Shown here piece after piece: positions 13,383 to 25,920 of a stretch of 64,000 nt of DNA; within the stretch, counting starts at the first letter, position 1; every line of letters begins with the position of its first letter. Position numbers and translations under genes: made by a program. Below the pieces are notes generated by a model, which searched no databases, was not told where the DNA came from, and saw only the letters and a list, made by a program, of their open reading frames with translations. This DNA comes from Paulownia fortunei (taxonomy: Eukaryota; Streptophyta; Magnoliopsida; Lamiales; Paulowniaceae), in the NCBI GenBank assembly GCA_019321725.1, contig CM033106.1:25966118-26030117 (forward strand), given 5' to 3'.

Positions 13383-14612
13383 AAATTACTCTTAAACATA
13401 ATCTTCTTTTGTTTTTTTTCTTGACCCTTTTCGTGATATTTTAACAGGGTTTGATTTTTGTTATAGTTTTCTTCAACTGTTTCATTACATATAGAGGTAG
13501 TAATTAGTTCTTGCAAGTTCCTTGTACTATAGTATATACATAGTGTATTATTTTTATTTTTATTTTTATTTTTTTGTTACAAAATAGAAAAGAAGTGAAG
13601 CAAGTGAAAATCTAGCAATTATTTTGGTAAGTTGAGCTTTTTGTGAAGATTTTTGTAAGGCTTCTCCTTTTGGAAGGATGTGTTATTTCCTTGTAAATTT
13701 ATCGGCACATTAATTATTTTATCACTTTGTGTATTTTAATATGCTCGTTTAAAATTTTTAAAATAATTTTCAATAGTTTTCAGTGATTTGTTCAAGTGGA
13801 TATTTTTTAGTATTAGTTCATAGCTATAATTAGCATTCGTTCCCCATTCCATATATATGGTTAAATTTTTAGATGTATATTTATTTTTTATATGATAGTT
13901 TTTTATTTGATTATTTTTATAATATTTGTTTGGACTTAATATATTAAATAATATAGTTGGAGAGAGGAAGAGAAGAGACTTTGAAGATGATGGAGAAGGA
14001 TTAATATGGTTGAGAAAATAAAAAAACATTAGAGGGAGAGAAAATAAAAAAGAAAAAAGAAACTTTGTAGAGGAGAGAAGAAAAAAAAAATGTAATAAAA
14101 ACTACCTCATCATTTGTCATTTTAAATGCGGTCAATTTTGTCAATAAATATATCAAGATAGTTAATCTAGCACCCTCGTACTTAATAAATAGTATAAATT
14201 ATTACTTATGTTCTTTAGTTTTCTCTAATATAAGATTTCTCATATGATTACAAGAGCCAAAAAGGTTGAATGCATCGCCTTGAGTAATTATAAGACAACA
14301 ATATTTAGGCATGTTACTAATTAGTATTATCATCGATGAAGGTTTAAAATCCATTTGCTTCTTAATTTATCATTATTTTACATTAAAAAAAAATTGGTCC
14401 TCGTATAGAGGCGATGGGAATATCTTCAAAAATAGGTTTATGCGTTGCATAAAATATTTTCATGGGTCAAACTTTTTTCACACCTATATAAAAATAAAAA
14501 ATATATATTTTTCATTTCCTACCTATATTTGTATAAAATAATAATGAGAATCATTACATAAAATCCCACATGTTATCTTATTATTACTGTATAAAAGCTT
14601 GAATAATCGTAC
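13383..14612. other. BAM3 3' region and AT-rich intergenic DNA
   Basis: The first few hundred bases after the stop are T-rich and probably contain the BAM3 3' UTR, though I see no single clear poly(A) signal. The rest is AT-rich with no credible open frame. Confidence 0.5.
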
Positions 14613-16612
14613 ATATTAAAGAATTGCCGTAAATTAATTTAGAACTAAATATGCGAAATTTTTATTCTTTTTACGAATGTGGAAAATGATTAAATAAATT
14701 TATAAAATGGCTGAAATTTCCTAATAACCTCGCTATTTTTTTATTTTTATTTTTGTTTTTCCTAATAACCTCGCTAATTGACTATAACGAGAGAGAGCAA
14801 TTGGGGGTGCAAAATTCGGCTTCTTGTAAATGGGCCCAGACTAGGCCCATAATTTACACAAAGAGGACCAAATATGCGACAATTATTTGATAGTAGTACT
14901 TCCAAGTGGTTAATTTTTAAATTTGGTAACACAATAGAGCACGACGAGTATTTTCATAATCAAAATGATAATTATTGATTAGTAGTTTAATTGATTAAAT
15001 TAATTTAATAAAAATTATTTATATATATTTTTATATTATATCAAATAATAATATAATAAATTAATTATTATATATAAGATAAAAAATAAAAATAATAAAC
15101 TAATTATTATATATAAGGTAAAAAAGAGAAATAATAAATTAATTATTATATATAAGGTAAAAATGAGAAATAATAAACCAAAAAACACATATAACAAGAC
15201 TAAAATCCAAATAATTTAAATACATGTAATTAAATACCAAATTTAAAATTACTAAAAAAATTAAAAAAAAAATTCATTTACCCCATTCATCTCAAAAAAA
15301 ATAGGTAGATGGACATAAATACCCTTAAGCATTAATAAATAAATAAAATCACTTTGCCCCCAATTATAACTTATATAGCATTTGCCCTCTTTATAATTAA
15401 AATTTTAATTATTTTGACCCCAAACTTTATTCAACTTAAAAAATTAATTAGATATTGTAAAATTTTTATTTTAATAAGTTTAAATAAAACACTAATAGAT
15501 TAAAACACATATAATTATTATTAATATTATAACTAAGCATGAAAGAATATTTCAAACTTTGAAATTTTTTAAGAAAAATATTGAAAAATAAATGTTAAAG
15601 GAAAACCCCTCTACAATCAAATAAATATTAAAGAATTGCCGCAAACTAATTTAGAACTAAATATGCAAAAATTTTACTCTTTATACGAATGTGGAAAATG
15701 CTTAAATAAATCTATAAAATGGCTGAAATTTCCTAATAACCTCGCTATTTTTTTAATTTTTTTTTTTTTTTTTTTTTACCTAATAACCTCGCTAATTGAC
15801 TGACTGTAAAGAGAGAGAACAATTAGGGTGGAAAATTTGGCTTCTTGTAAATGGGCCCAGACCAGGCCCATAATTTACACAAAGAGATGGCCCAAATATG
15901 CGACAATTATTTGATAGTAGTACTTCCAAGTGGTTAATTTTTAAATTTGGTAACACAATGGAGCCTTTCGGCTTGTATTTTCATAATTAAATTGATAATT
16001 ATCAATTAGCAGTTTAATTAATTAAATTAATTTAATAAAAATTATTTATATATATTTTTATATTATATAAAATAATAATATATTAAATTAATTATTATAT
16101 ATAAGATAAAAAGGAGAAATAATAAACTAATTGTTATATATAAGGTAAAAAAAAAATAATAAATTAAAAAACACATATAACAAAGACTAAAATTCAAATA
16201 ATTTAAATACATGTATCTAAATACCAAGTTTAAAATTATTAAAAATTTAAAAAAAAAATCTTCATTTACCCCATTCATTTCAAAAAAATTAGGTAGATGG
16301 ACATAAATACTTTTAAGCATTAATAAATAAATAAAATTACTTTACCCCCAATTATAACTTGTATAGCATTAGCCCCATTTATAATTAAAATTTTAAATAT
16401 TTTGACCCCAAACTTTATTCAACATAAAAAATTAATTAGATATTGTGTAATTTTTATTTTAATAAATTTAAATAAAACACTAATAGATTAAAACACATAT
16501 AAATATTATTAATATTATAACTAAACATGAAATAATATTTCAAACTTTGAAATTCTTTAAGTAAAACATTGAAAAATAAATGTTGAAGGAAAAACCCCTC
16601 TACAATCAAATA
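14613..16612. repeat. Tandem direct duplication of a ~1 kb unit
   Basis: The stretch 14613-15622 is repeated at 15624-16612. Both copies begin 'atattaaagaattgccg' and end 'cctctacaatcaaata', with an offset of 1011 bp. Along their length they share a 'cctaataacctcgc' pair, a 'gggcccaga..aggcccat' segment, a 'tttgatagtagtacttccaag' block and a minisatellite of about 38 bp built on 'taattattatatataaggt'. Copy 1 has one more minisatellite unit than copy 2, which explains most of the length difference. Neither copy has a gene. The copies differ by scattered substitutions and small indels, so the event is not recent. Confidence 0.9.
15043..15175. repeat. AT-rich minisatellite, about 38 bp unit
   Basis: A unit of about 38 bp, 'aaataataaa.taattattatatataag.taaaaa', is repeated about three times in this first copy of the kilobase duplication. 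The equivalent place in the second copy (about 16070-16165) keeps about two units. Confidence 0.75.
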
Positions 16613-17196
16613 TATCAATAATTTTGATTCAAATTTTTTATTCTAATGAAAATTTTTTTGAATATGCTTTATATAATTTAAACAAACACAAAATTATTAA
16701 TAATATATATAGAAATAATATATTCATTTTATTTTAGTAGTATATGTTTTATTAATAATTTTGTGTTTGTTTAAATTATATAAAGCATATTTATTTATTT
16801 TTTAATTAGAATAAAATTTTGGGTAAAAATTATTTGATATATTTGATTGTAGAGGGGTTTTTCCTTCAATATTTATTTTTCAATATTTTCCTTAAAGAAT
16901 TTCATAATTTGAGATATTATTTCATGTTTAGTTATAATATTAATAATAATTATATGTATTTTAATCTATTAGTATTTTATTTAGATTTATTAAAATAAAA
17001 ATTACACAATATCTAATTAATTTTTATGTTGAAGAAAATCTGGGATCAAAATAATTGAAATTTTGATTATAAAGGGGGCAAATGCTATATAAGTTACAAT
17101 TGGGAGTAAAATAATTTTTTTTATTTATTAAAACTTAAGGTTATTTATGTACATTTACCTAATTTTTTTAAAATGAAGAAAATAAATAAAGATTTT
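16252..17196. repeat. Large inverted repeat (about 450 bp arms, ~45 bp loop)
   Basis: The left arm (about 16252-16703) is the end of the second tandem copy plus about 90 bp. The right arm (about 16749-17196) is its reverse complement. The inner arm ends are the clearest: 'aatatgctttatataattt' at 16661 and its complement ending near 16791. Landmarks such as 'aacccctctacaatcaaata' on the left answer 'tttgattgtagaggggttt' on the right. The arms carry scattered mismatches. It may be a foldback or MITE-like element, or the product of an inverted duplication. No protein is encoded. Confidence 0.88.
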
Positions 17197-17985
17197 AATT
17201 ATATAAAAGGATAATTAATGCAAACCCTTGTGGTAAAAGAATTTTAAAGTTTACCATGAGGGACAATACAATGGGTTTTATTTCAAATAACAAACTAGTA
17301 CTATTTGTACACTTTTTAGACTTGCTTAAAAGTTAAGTAAACATTTAAAGTGACTCAATCAATTAACAATCGTGCAATAATTACACCCCACATGTCTTTT
17401 TAATTAACTTTGTATCATCTTATGTCCATTCAATTACCATGATAAGTCCAGTAATTAATTTATATTTGAATCTTTGTTTGAATTCCGATAGTTATGTTAA
17501 ATAAAATTTAATCATATTTTTGTATTTAATTAATAAAAAAATAAAAAAACATGTGTAAAAAATTAATCTACATTAGACTCAAATTGACTAAAATTTCATT
17601 TGATTAAAAATAAAATCAAGTTCAAATACTATTTTTGAATTTTAATAATAAAAAAATTAAATAAGTTTCAGTAGTTATATTTTTGGCTCGACTCAATACT
17701 TACTTTCTAATTTAAATTTGATATTGTATCACATATTTAAATTATAAAATTTTGTGTGATTGTTATTGAACATGATAAAGGATTATTTCTCATAATCCAT
17801 AAACCACAATACTACAGTAAACACAGGAAATTACAAGTGCTTAAACCCTTTTCCTTACAAGTTCAAGATATGCTGATCCAACGGCCAGTTGAACTTCTTT
17901 CCTAATGAAGGAAACAAGAGCAGCCGTAGGATCTTACCAAGGGTTTAGTCACAGTCCTCCCCTCCCTCAATACACACGCCTCCCT
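17197..17985. other. AT-rich intergenic DNA and likely YTH gene promoter
   Basis: AT-rich sequence without a credible open frame. From about 17880 the composition becomes more mixed and then pyrimidine-rich, as expected for a plant core promoter and 5' leader. The TSS cannot be fixed by eye. Confidence 0.45.
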
Positions 17986-19291
17986 TGTGTGGTCTTTGGG
18001 TTCTCTTCTTCTTCTTTGTTTCTATTGGAAAACCGCTTTGCTTTTTCTTATATATATTGAGCGGTTTTCTGATACTCAAAAGAAAGGAGTAAATCAATTG
18101 GAGAGGTGGGTTTTTGCATGTTACAAAACTAAGTATTTGTTTTGTACTTATGTTTTCCTTTTTGTTTTGTCTTTTATTTTTTATTTTTTTGGGTTTTGCT
18201 TGGAGTCCAGCATTAATGCTTCTCTTGTCTGTTTGTTTTCAAGATTCAAATGGAGGGTCGGATTCAGATGCCCACACTTTCATTCTGTTTGTTCTTTCTA
18301 AAGTTCTTGGGATTTTTTCTGTCTTGGAAGTGTCAAAAATCATATGCAGACAACACATCTACTTTTCACAATTTCATGCATATTTAGCGGTAAACTAACA
18401 CGTAATAAATGTGGGGTTTGTGGGTATTAAGCCTTTAGTGTTGTGTAAAGTGTAAATTTTGAAGTTACTTTCTTTCTATCCGTTTTGGCAGAATAAAAAA
18501 TGGACGTTTTTCTGAATAAATTAGATACTCGTATTTACCGTTGTTTGTTTTTCTTGTCTCGAATTTGCCATCTGCTTTTTCCTGCGTGGATGCGTTGTTT
18601 GTGGAGTATAATATTTCACCGTATAAAAGTTTGTGAATGGAGTCGCGCATTTTACTAATGGTCCATTTTGATTCCTGTTTTTTGTTCGGATCAGATAAAT
18701 TTGTGGTTGTACGGTAGATGAAAAACTTTCTCCAATTATTGGGGGCTAAAAGTCTTTGAAATTTCTTTTGTCTTTTCAGCCGCATCAGATTTTTGTGGGA
18801 GGAGGGGAAGACCGATATTTTTGTTTTGAAAATATCCCATTTTTCTTAGGATTTAGGCTCCCCTTTTTTTTTCCCAAACGTAAAAGAAAATATCTTTTTT
18901 GTTTATATCGTGAGCCACGTAAAATTTCTTAGTGTTTTATGGCCTTTTGTTCCATGCTGTACAAAAGTTGAGTAGTCTTTTTATACATATATATGTTGAA
19001 ATTTATAAAAGGACTAGAATCTTGATCTTTAATTTTTATGTGTGAAGAAAGGAATCCCCTTTTGCTAGGGGGTATGGACCTTTTTCTATGATATTCTTTT
19101 GTTGTATATTATCTTCTGCTTTAATATTTTATTTTTGTATAATCAAGTAGATATTGTGGTTATGGAAAGGTTCATTCGAATTAGATACCTGAATCCTGTG
19201 CGTGGAAAAAGTGTCTCTGCTCTGTTCTTACTGTTTCTTTTTCTTGGTTTTGGTTTCTTGTAGGTTGAAAGGTTAATATTGGATATAGAAA
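17986..19291 (+). promoter_or_regulatory. 5' leader of the YTH gene: non-coding exon and leader intron
   Basis: A TC-rich start (tctcttcttcttctttgtt) suggests a non-coding first exon. A likely donor is gag|gtggg at 18105/18106, and a good acceptor, 'tggtttcttgtag|gttg', lies at 19263/19264. The T-rich stretch between them would be a leader intron of about 1.15 kb. The coding start follows at 19292. Long leader introns often enhance expression in plants. The acceptor is convincing; the donor is a best guess. Confidence 0.55.
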
Positions 19292-22200
19292 ATGTCTGGG
19301 AAGAAGAATATTGAAGCACGTATGGTCTTTTGGTTCTTTAACCACTGCTCTTTTTGATCATGATGCATATAGCTGTTAACATATGAACCGTTTGTTTTTT
19401 AAATTTCTTTCCTTCTTGTTATTTGTGAGTATTTACATGGCTGGGAAAAAGTTCTTGGCTAATTGCTTTTTGGCTAATATGTTTACTTGTGTGGCTGTGC
19501 TGAGGGAGACCTGTCCCTTCATCCCCCAAATTGCATAACTGTATGCTAATGGATTTATGTTGCTTTGTTGTGGTTGTCCTGTGCAAGCATTGATTTGTCA
19601 ATTGCAACAAATGTCTATTTATGTATTCTATAGTTTTTGATGGGTTTGTTAGTTGTTTAATTCGGAGATTTGCATTCTTAAGAAGAGGATTATCTGGTCT
19701 CTGGATTCTGCATATAAATCTATGAATTGATGTGCATAATTGCTTAGATCTTGTTTAACTTATTGATTTATTTGGACATATGTATGCATCCTTTAAAAGG
19801 AAGCCTATATGTGATGCCATTGCCTATCCTTATTTTGCAGCTGAGCCGATTGCGCCCAGTCCTATTTCTGATTCCCCACTCAAACTTTCTGAAAAGGATA
19901 TGGTATGCTCGATGACATTAATTGGCTGTTGTCTCATAAGTTTGAGCTTTTCTAATTTCTCATTTCTTATGAAAGTGGATTTTCTCATGATAGATTTTCT
20001 GATTTCTCTTATGCCATTCAATTTCCTTTATATGTATTACTTCATCTTATATAATTGTATTGTCTATTTGTTCTACTCCCTTTCTTTTATTCGACTTGGT
20101 TTTTTATTAGGGTGATTTAAATGTTTGAATTAATTGTTAAAACTTCTGAATTTCCTAGGTAGTTGCGCGATTAGAAAAAGAAAAGTCAATCAAAAATAAA
20201 AATCCCACCTTTTCTGTCAGAATATCAATCCATGATTGTAGTATTTCTTTCATGAGTGGTTGCGGTTTCGTATTACACCTGCATAATGTCTTACTCTTTT
20301 CTTTTAGCATTATAGGATGCAAAGTTCCTAAGGAAGGCCTGCTCAGCATATCAGTGTGTTCCTGTAAATTAGCAGTTTTTTTTCTCTGTTTTTATCCTTC
20401 AAAAAAATTGTTTGCATCTCCGCAAGTTAGGAATATATTCAGGAATTTCATCTTGAGGGAGAAGGAAATACCATGAATAGCGCATGTTTCCTCAGAAATA
20501 CTAATCACACTGGCAAATAGAGACATTATATCATATAATATTAACAACTTCAAAATTTGAAATTTCTTCATTCTTGATTGTCCAAGTTATTGTTAGTTGT
20601 GCTAAATGTTTGCTGATATTTTGCGTTAAAACTTGCAACCATTTTAACATGTGTGTTTTCGTGATATTGTTTGGAAATGTATAATGTATGTTCTATAAGC
20701 TCCGAATGTTTCAGGGAAAAGATGGAATTCCATCTGATTCAACTGTATCTGCTGTGGGCGATGCTATGTCAGGAGCCAGAGTGGTTGACCAACCATCAGC
20801 ATTAGAGCAGGGTGTTTATTATCCACCTACCAGCTGTTATGATTATTACTATCCAGGTGAAATGCTGAATCTTTTGTATCATTGAAATGGTTTCTATTCA
20901 TTGTAGTCTATGTTAGCAATTATCTATTCATTGTAGTCTATGTTAGCAATTATGAAGTGCTGGAGAAAAACAATTATGTGTATTTTGGCGGACACTATGA
21001 TTAAAATGCTCTCTGTATTAGTATGAGAGCAAACTGTAAGACTTGCTGCTGTTGAGGGTGATTTCTTACCTCTGCGATTCTCTTTGCACCAAGGCCAGTT
21101 TGACTAACTTCCTTACTTTTTTATGTTCTTCTTTTTTCTTTTTCTTTTTCTTTTTCCTTTTCCTCTTTTTTTTTTTTATTTGTTAACTTATGATTACCTT
21201 TCACCATAGATATCAATGACTCTAAGTGCTATTTAGCATATTCTCCTCCTCAAGTACTCAATATGGACTATGTCTTTTTATCTGCCTTTTGCTTCTCTTC
21301 ATTTATGGTTTTTTCCTATTTGTGTCTGGAGATAAATATACACTTCAGTGTATGCAAATTGTTATTATATAAATAGGAAAAAATATTGGTTCTGGGCATT
21401 TAGAGGAGAATAGGACTGTGAGAGGGCAGTTTGTTGTTATTTTTTGAATGGTGATCCTTGGTTCACTACATTTTTTCGTGGAATTATCTGTGTATGTGGA
21501 GATGAAGTGGTTTTGTGAATCAACGAATCTTTGTTTCCATATATGCCGTATAATTGTGTTTTTCTATTTTATTTTTCTGCAGGATACAATGGCACCTTTG
21601 CGCAGTCTGATGACAAAGGTTATTTTAACACGGCAGGTGGTTCTTACACAGTATGTTCTTTCCCTTCAAACTTGTTCCGCATTGGCTCATTTACATTATA
21701 TCTGTGAATCTGACATTTCTATTTTCCCTAATACGGAACTTTGGTAAACCACTAAGTCAGTGTATCTTCTGATCTTTTACGCTTCAAATGATGATTTTGC
21801 TGATTTGCCAGGGAATTCAATCAGATAATACGTCACTCCTCTATTACCTACCTAGCTATGGTCCGTATACAACTGGATTTATGGGTGTTGATGGAAAACC
21901 AACTTACGCATCATCGGAATATCTTCAGCAGCCTTGCTCATATGGATCAGACGCATTTCCATGTTACTCATATGATTCAACTTATTCTGGAAATGGTTCC
22001 ACTGGCACAGCTGCTAGATCTGGCTATGTGAAGTCTGTGATGGGCCCAAGTGGCTCTGGGAAGTCAAATGGATATAATATTGCAAAAACAAATACCAATC
22101 TCTCAAGCAAAACTTCAGCTTTGCCGTTTAATTCAAAAGTCCAGCAGTGTTCTAATTTTTCAAAGTCTATCTATCAAAATCAGCCTCTAAAGCCACTGAA

Positions 22201-24476
22201 CAAGGTATCATAAATTTCATGTTGATCCAAATTATCAATTTTTATGTAATTCACTAGCTATAGATTTGAATAAACTGCTCCTTTAAGCACCATAATTCTT
22301 GATACTTCTTTTTTCACTGGGGAGTGAGTGTTGGGATTGCATGTCTTCTTTGAGGCAGTCAACATCACAACTGAAGCACAGAATTTGTTGAATTGTATTT
22401 ACAAGTTTGTTTTTGGAGCACTGAATGCATTAGGATGAAAATACTTTTGATCCCAGTGGTGTCATGCTGATGTGCAATAGTGATCTTTATCTATTGCAGT
22501 TAGCTTCAATTTTCCAGACTGCTTTTGATGTCAGTGGTGTCATGCAGGTGTCTTATCTTGATCTTTATTTTTCAATATCCTGCAGTTGGGTTCTGGTTTC
22601 CAGACTACTGGCCTCATGAAGGGGTTTCATCCTGCTTCTAAATTCACATCATTTACAAACCGAAACTCTGGTGTTCTCATGCAATATGGTCCAGTAAATT
22701 ACCAATCAAATGGTAGAGGATGGAACAACAATTACAGATACAAGTCACGAGAAACTCTTGGCAGAAATGCAGAAATTGAAGCCTTAACAGAGTTAACTCG
22801 TGGCCCTAGGTCTGACAGTAGGAACAATTCTCCGAAGTTAGCAGCTGAGGTTGAACGGCCTGGACTGGCTATAGAAACGGACAAGTATAACTTACAAGAG
22901 TTTGAGATAGAATATGATAGCGCGAAGTTCTATGTGATAAAGTCATACAGTGAGGATGATGTTCACAAATGCATCAAATATGATGTTTGGTCAAGTACTC
23001 CAAATGGCAATAAGAAATTAGATGCTGCTTTCCGTGAAGCAGATGCTAAAACAAGTGAAACAGGCATAAAGTGTCCAGTCTTCCTATTTTTTTCAGTAAG
23101 CTTCTCGCATTTCTTTTCTTTTCTTTTCTTTTTCTCATCATTGCAATGTAGTTATTTGATGGTGTTGATATCTGTTTTTGTCCGTTGAAATACAGTTCAT
23201 CTTTTACAAATATTCATCATATGCTTTTAGCCTCTAGTTTTTCTTTTCATGTCTTAGTTGCACTCGCTTTATAGTTCTAAGGTTTACTCTACCTTCAGGT
23301 GAACGGGAGTGGACAGTTTGTGGGTGTTGCTGAGATGATGGGACAAGTTGATTTCAGCAGAAATATGGACTTTTGGCAGCTTGATAAGTGGAACGGTTTC
23401 TTTCCAATTAAGTGGCACATAATTAAAGATGTCCCTAACACACTATTGCGACACATCATCCTTGAGAACAATGAAAATAGGCCTGTGACTTATAGCAGGG
23501 ACACCCAGGAGGTACTTTTTCTATTTTGATTTAAATCTTCATATTTGATGGAGGACGTCAATTTAGATCAAATTTGATGTACGGTCCTTGAACTTTTACA
23601 TTAAGAATCTGTAGCTAAATGTGATGATGGACTGGAAATGCATAACCTGAATTTTTTCTTAATAATTTCCATGAATATCAAATATGTTTTTGACAGATTG
23701 GATTGAAACAAGGGTTAGAAATGTTGAGCATTTTCAAGAATTACTCTGAAACGACATCTGTACTAGATGACTTCAATTTTTATGAAAATCGTGAGAAGTC
23801 ACTCAAAGCGAAGAGGAATGCCAAACCAGCTTCTCAAACCAATGGTTCTAAAAATGGCGACTATAAGGTGAGCTTTTCTCTCCTTCCTTGAGCCGCTGTG
23901 TGCTTATTTATATATGTGTGATATAAAACATGACATGGTTGTCATATTATGCCTTTAAAGTTTAGTGGTTGCACATATCTGCTGTGTGCATGTAGGCTCT
24001 GATGGCTGATACAGTTAATTAATAAAATCCGTAACCTAAATACAGTGCTTTTTTCCCCCCACTGCAACTCATTTGACAATATGAAAGACTGGTGCTGAAC
24101 TTCAGTATTCATCCTAACCATAAAACAACTTGAATTACTTTCTGCAATCAATTATGAAGAGCCATGACCTACCCTTTTCTAGTATAAGGAGAGTTTCATT
24201 ATTTACATCAATATTGACTCTCAGTGTAATGGCCATTACGAGTCTTACTGAGGCTAGTTTATTTTATGTCCAATGAAACATGTTAAGAGTCGAGAAAATT
24301 GCCTCTTCATGACTCAATTTTTTCGCTATATTGTGGTGGTACAGAAGCATTTTGATGCTGGAGAAGGGATAATGCAGGAACAATCCTCAAAGACCACTCA
24401 GTCAGATCCTTCATCTCTTGTCTCTCTTACCAAAAATCTTTCACTTAGTTCTCAACCGCTGAAGAGTAGTATATGA
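19292..24476 (+). CDS. YTH-domain m6A RNA reader, ECT family
   Basis: This is a plant cytoplasmic-type YTH protein (YTHDF-like, 'evolutionarily conserved C-terminal region', ECT). The family binds N6-methyladenosine in mRNA. Nine coding exons fit in frame: 19292-19319, 19841-19902, 20715-20856, 21583-21650, 21812-22204, 22586-23095, 23299-23511, 23697-23867 and 24345-24476, giving 572 residues. The N-terminal half is disordered and rich in Tyr, Ser and Gly (for example [17 protein letters not shown]), as in other ECTs. The YTH domain spans about 335-480. The three aromatic-cage tryptophans are present: Trp366 in KYDVWSS, and Trp427 and Trp432 in DFWQLDKW, so m6A binding should be intact. Canonical motifs [15 protein letters not shown] and [10 protein letters not shown] are readable across the exon 6/7 junction. 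I cannot say which of the ECT paralogues it is. The first exon codes for only nine and a third residues; its ATG is supported by the in-frame splice to the next exon. Confidence 0.93.
20893..20952. repeat. 30 bp tandem duplication in YTH intron 3
   Basis: The unit 'ctattcattgtagtctatg...' of about 30 bases occurs twice head to tail without mismatch, just after the exon 3 donor. Perfect identity points to a recent event, which makes it a possible length polymorphism. Confidence 0.9.
22445..22600 (+). repeat. 78 bp tandem duplication covering an exon start and its acceptor
   Basis: Two diverged copies (22445-22522 and from 22523) share 'cagtggtgtcatgc', 'tgatctttat' and a 'gcagtt...tttccagact' end. 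The second copy contains the real 3' splice site at 22585/22586 and the first codons of exon 6. The first copy keeps a look-alike acceptor at 22499/22500 followed by exon-like sequence. Confidence 0.8.
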
Positions 24477-25920
24477 ATACTAGTAAAAGTGCCTCCAAGA
24501 CACACACAGGTTGGAATTGGAGAATGCTGCAGTGTCATGAAATTTTTCTTACCTGGATTTTCGTTGAGGCTTCTTTGACTTTTCTTTTTTCTCGGTTGTT
24601 AGTTTTGTTTGTATTTATTTAGTTGCTAGTCATCAGTTTACCTCCTGAATGAGGAGAGAAGGGTTTTTTTTTTTTTTAGTGTGATTTTCATTATTGATTA
24701 TGGGTATGTCAATATTCTGTTGCATTCATCAGCTTGTTTCTTCAAATTTACCTTCTTTTGCATGCTCTGAAGCTTTCCTGTGGGTGTTCTGGTCTTCTGT
24801 GAAAGCAAGGACCGTTCATCGGTTGCTTTCTTCTTCTAGCTGTCTGACACTTCTTGCACAACCCCACTATTCCTAGCTGCCCACTTGCCATAGATTTCCT
24901 CTGTAGGAGTTTCTTCTGGAGTTTGGACCTTTGTAAATAATGTCATAACTTTCTCAAATATACCTGATTTCGAAATCTTCAGCTTTTCTGCTATGGTGAA
25001 AATGCTATTGACTGTGTTCTGAGTTTCTCTCTTTGTTTTCATATAATGGTATTTGGTTGTGGGGACGGTGGAAGATACAAACTCAGGACTGCAGTTTTCT
25101 TGGAACTTTTTACAAATTGGTTATGAAAGAAGGATTGCTAGCCGTTCAAGAAATTGAATGAAAATTGAAATCTACATTCTTGCGAATAATGAAGAAACTG
25201 GGAAGAACTTCAAGAAGCAAGTTGAAACTAAGAAATTTGAATGCAGAAAGCATTAATCGCATTGTATTGGATACAAGTGCAATTAATTAAATATGAGACG
25301 AAAAATATTTAGTATTGGATATGTAGAGTATATTGTATATTAAAAATTGAGGTAAAAAAAACTGTGAAAATAAAAAATAAATGGATTCTTAGATGTACTG
25401 GTGAAATACATCAAGTTTGCATTTTTTTTTTAAATTATGGTAAACTTATTTTATATATGTCACTATATTATTTAATTTATTATTATGATGTAAATTAATA
25501 ATAATAATTATTTTTATAAATTAATAAAAAAATTATATTTCGAACTTGTAAATAGTTCTAATATAATTTTTATAAATATTTGATAAGATGAATTATTATT
25601 TGTATTAAAAATTATTAGTTAAGTTTAAAATATGTAAAAAAAATAAATTATATGAATTTTAATATATAAAACAAACGATTCAGGAGATGTCATAATGTCG
25701 CTAATAAAGTAAATCATTGCGAGTTACCCTTTGTCATTTACTACATAAGCAGAGAGAAATTTCTACATGTTCAGGAAAATCCAGTTTTTAATTAATAAAA
25801 AATAGAGAAAATTGTTAAATTCTCCAAGAGACATAAATAAAAGTAATTCACATGTGCATAGAAATTTAAAACTCCAATATAAATCAAAACCCTCCCATAT
25901 CAAAAACCAACTTCTATTTT
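24477..25920. other. YTH 3' UTR and convergent intergenic region
   Basis: Sequence after the YTH stop keeps mixed composition to about 25280 and then becomes very AT-rich. It should hold the YTH 3' UTR and, from the other side, that of the MADS gene. The genes are convergent. No further open frame is credible. Confidence 0.5.
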
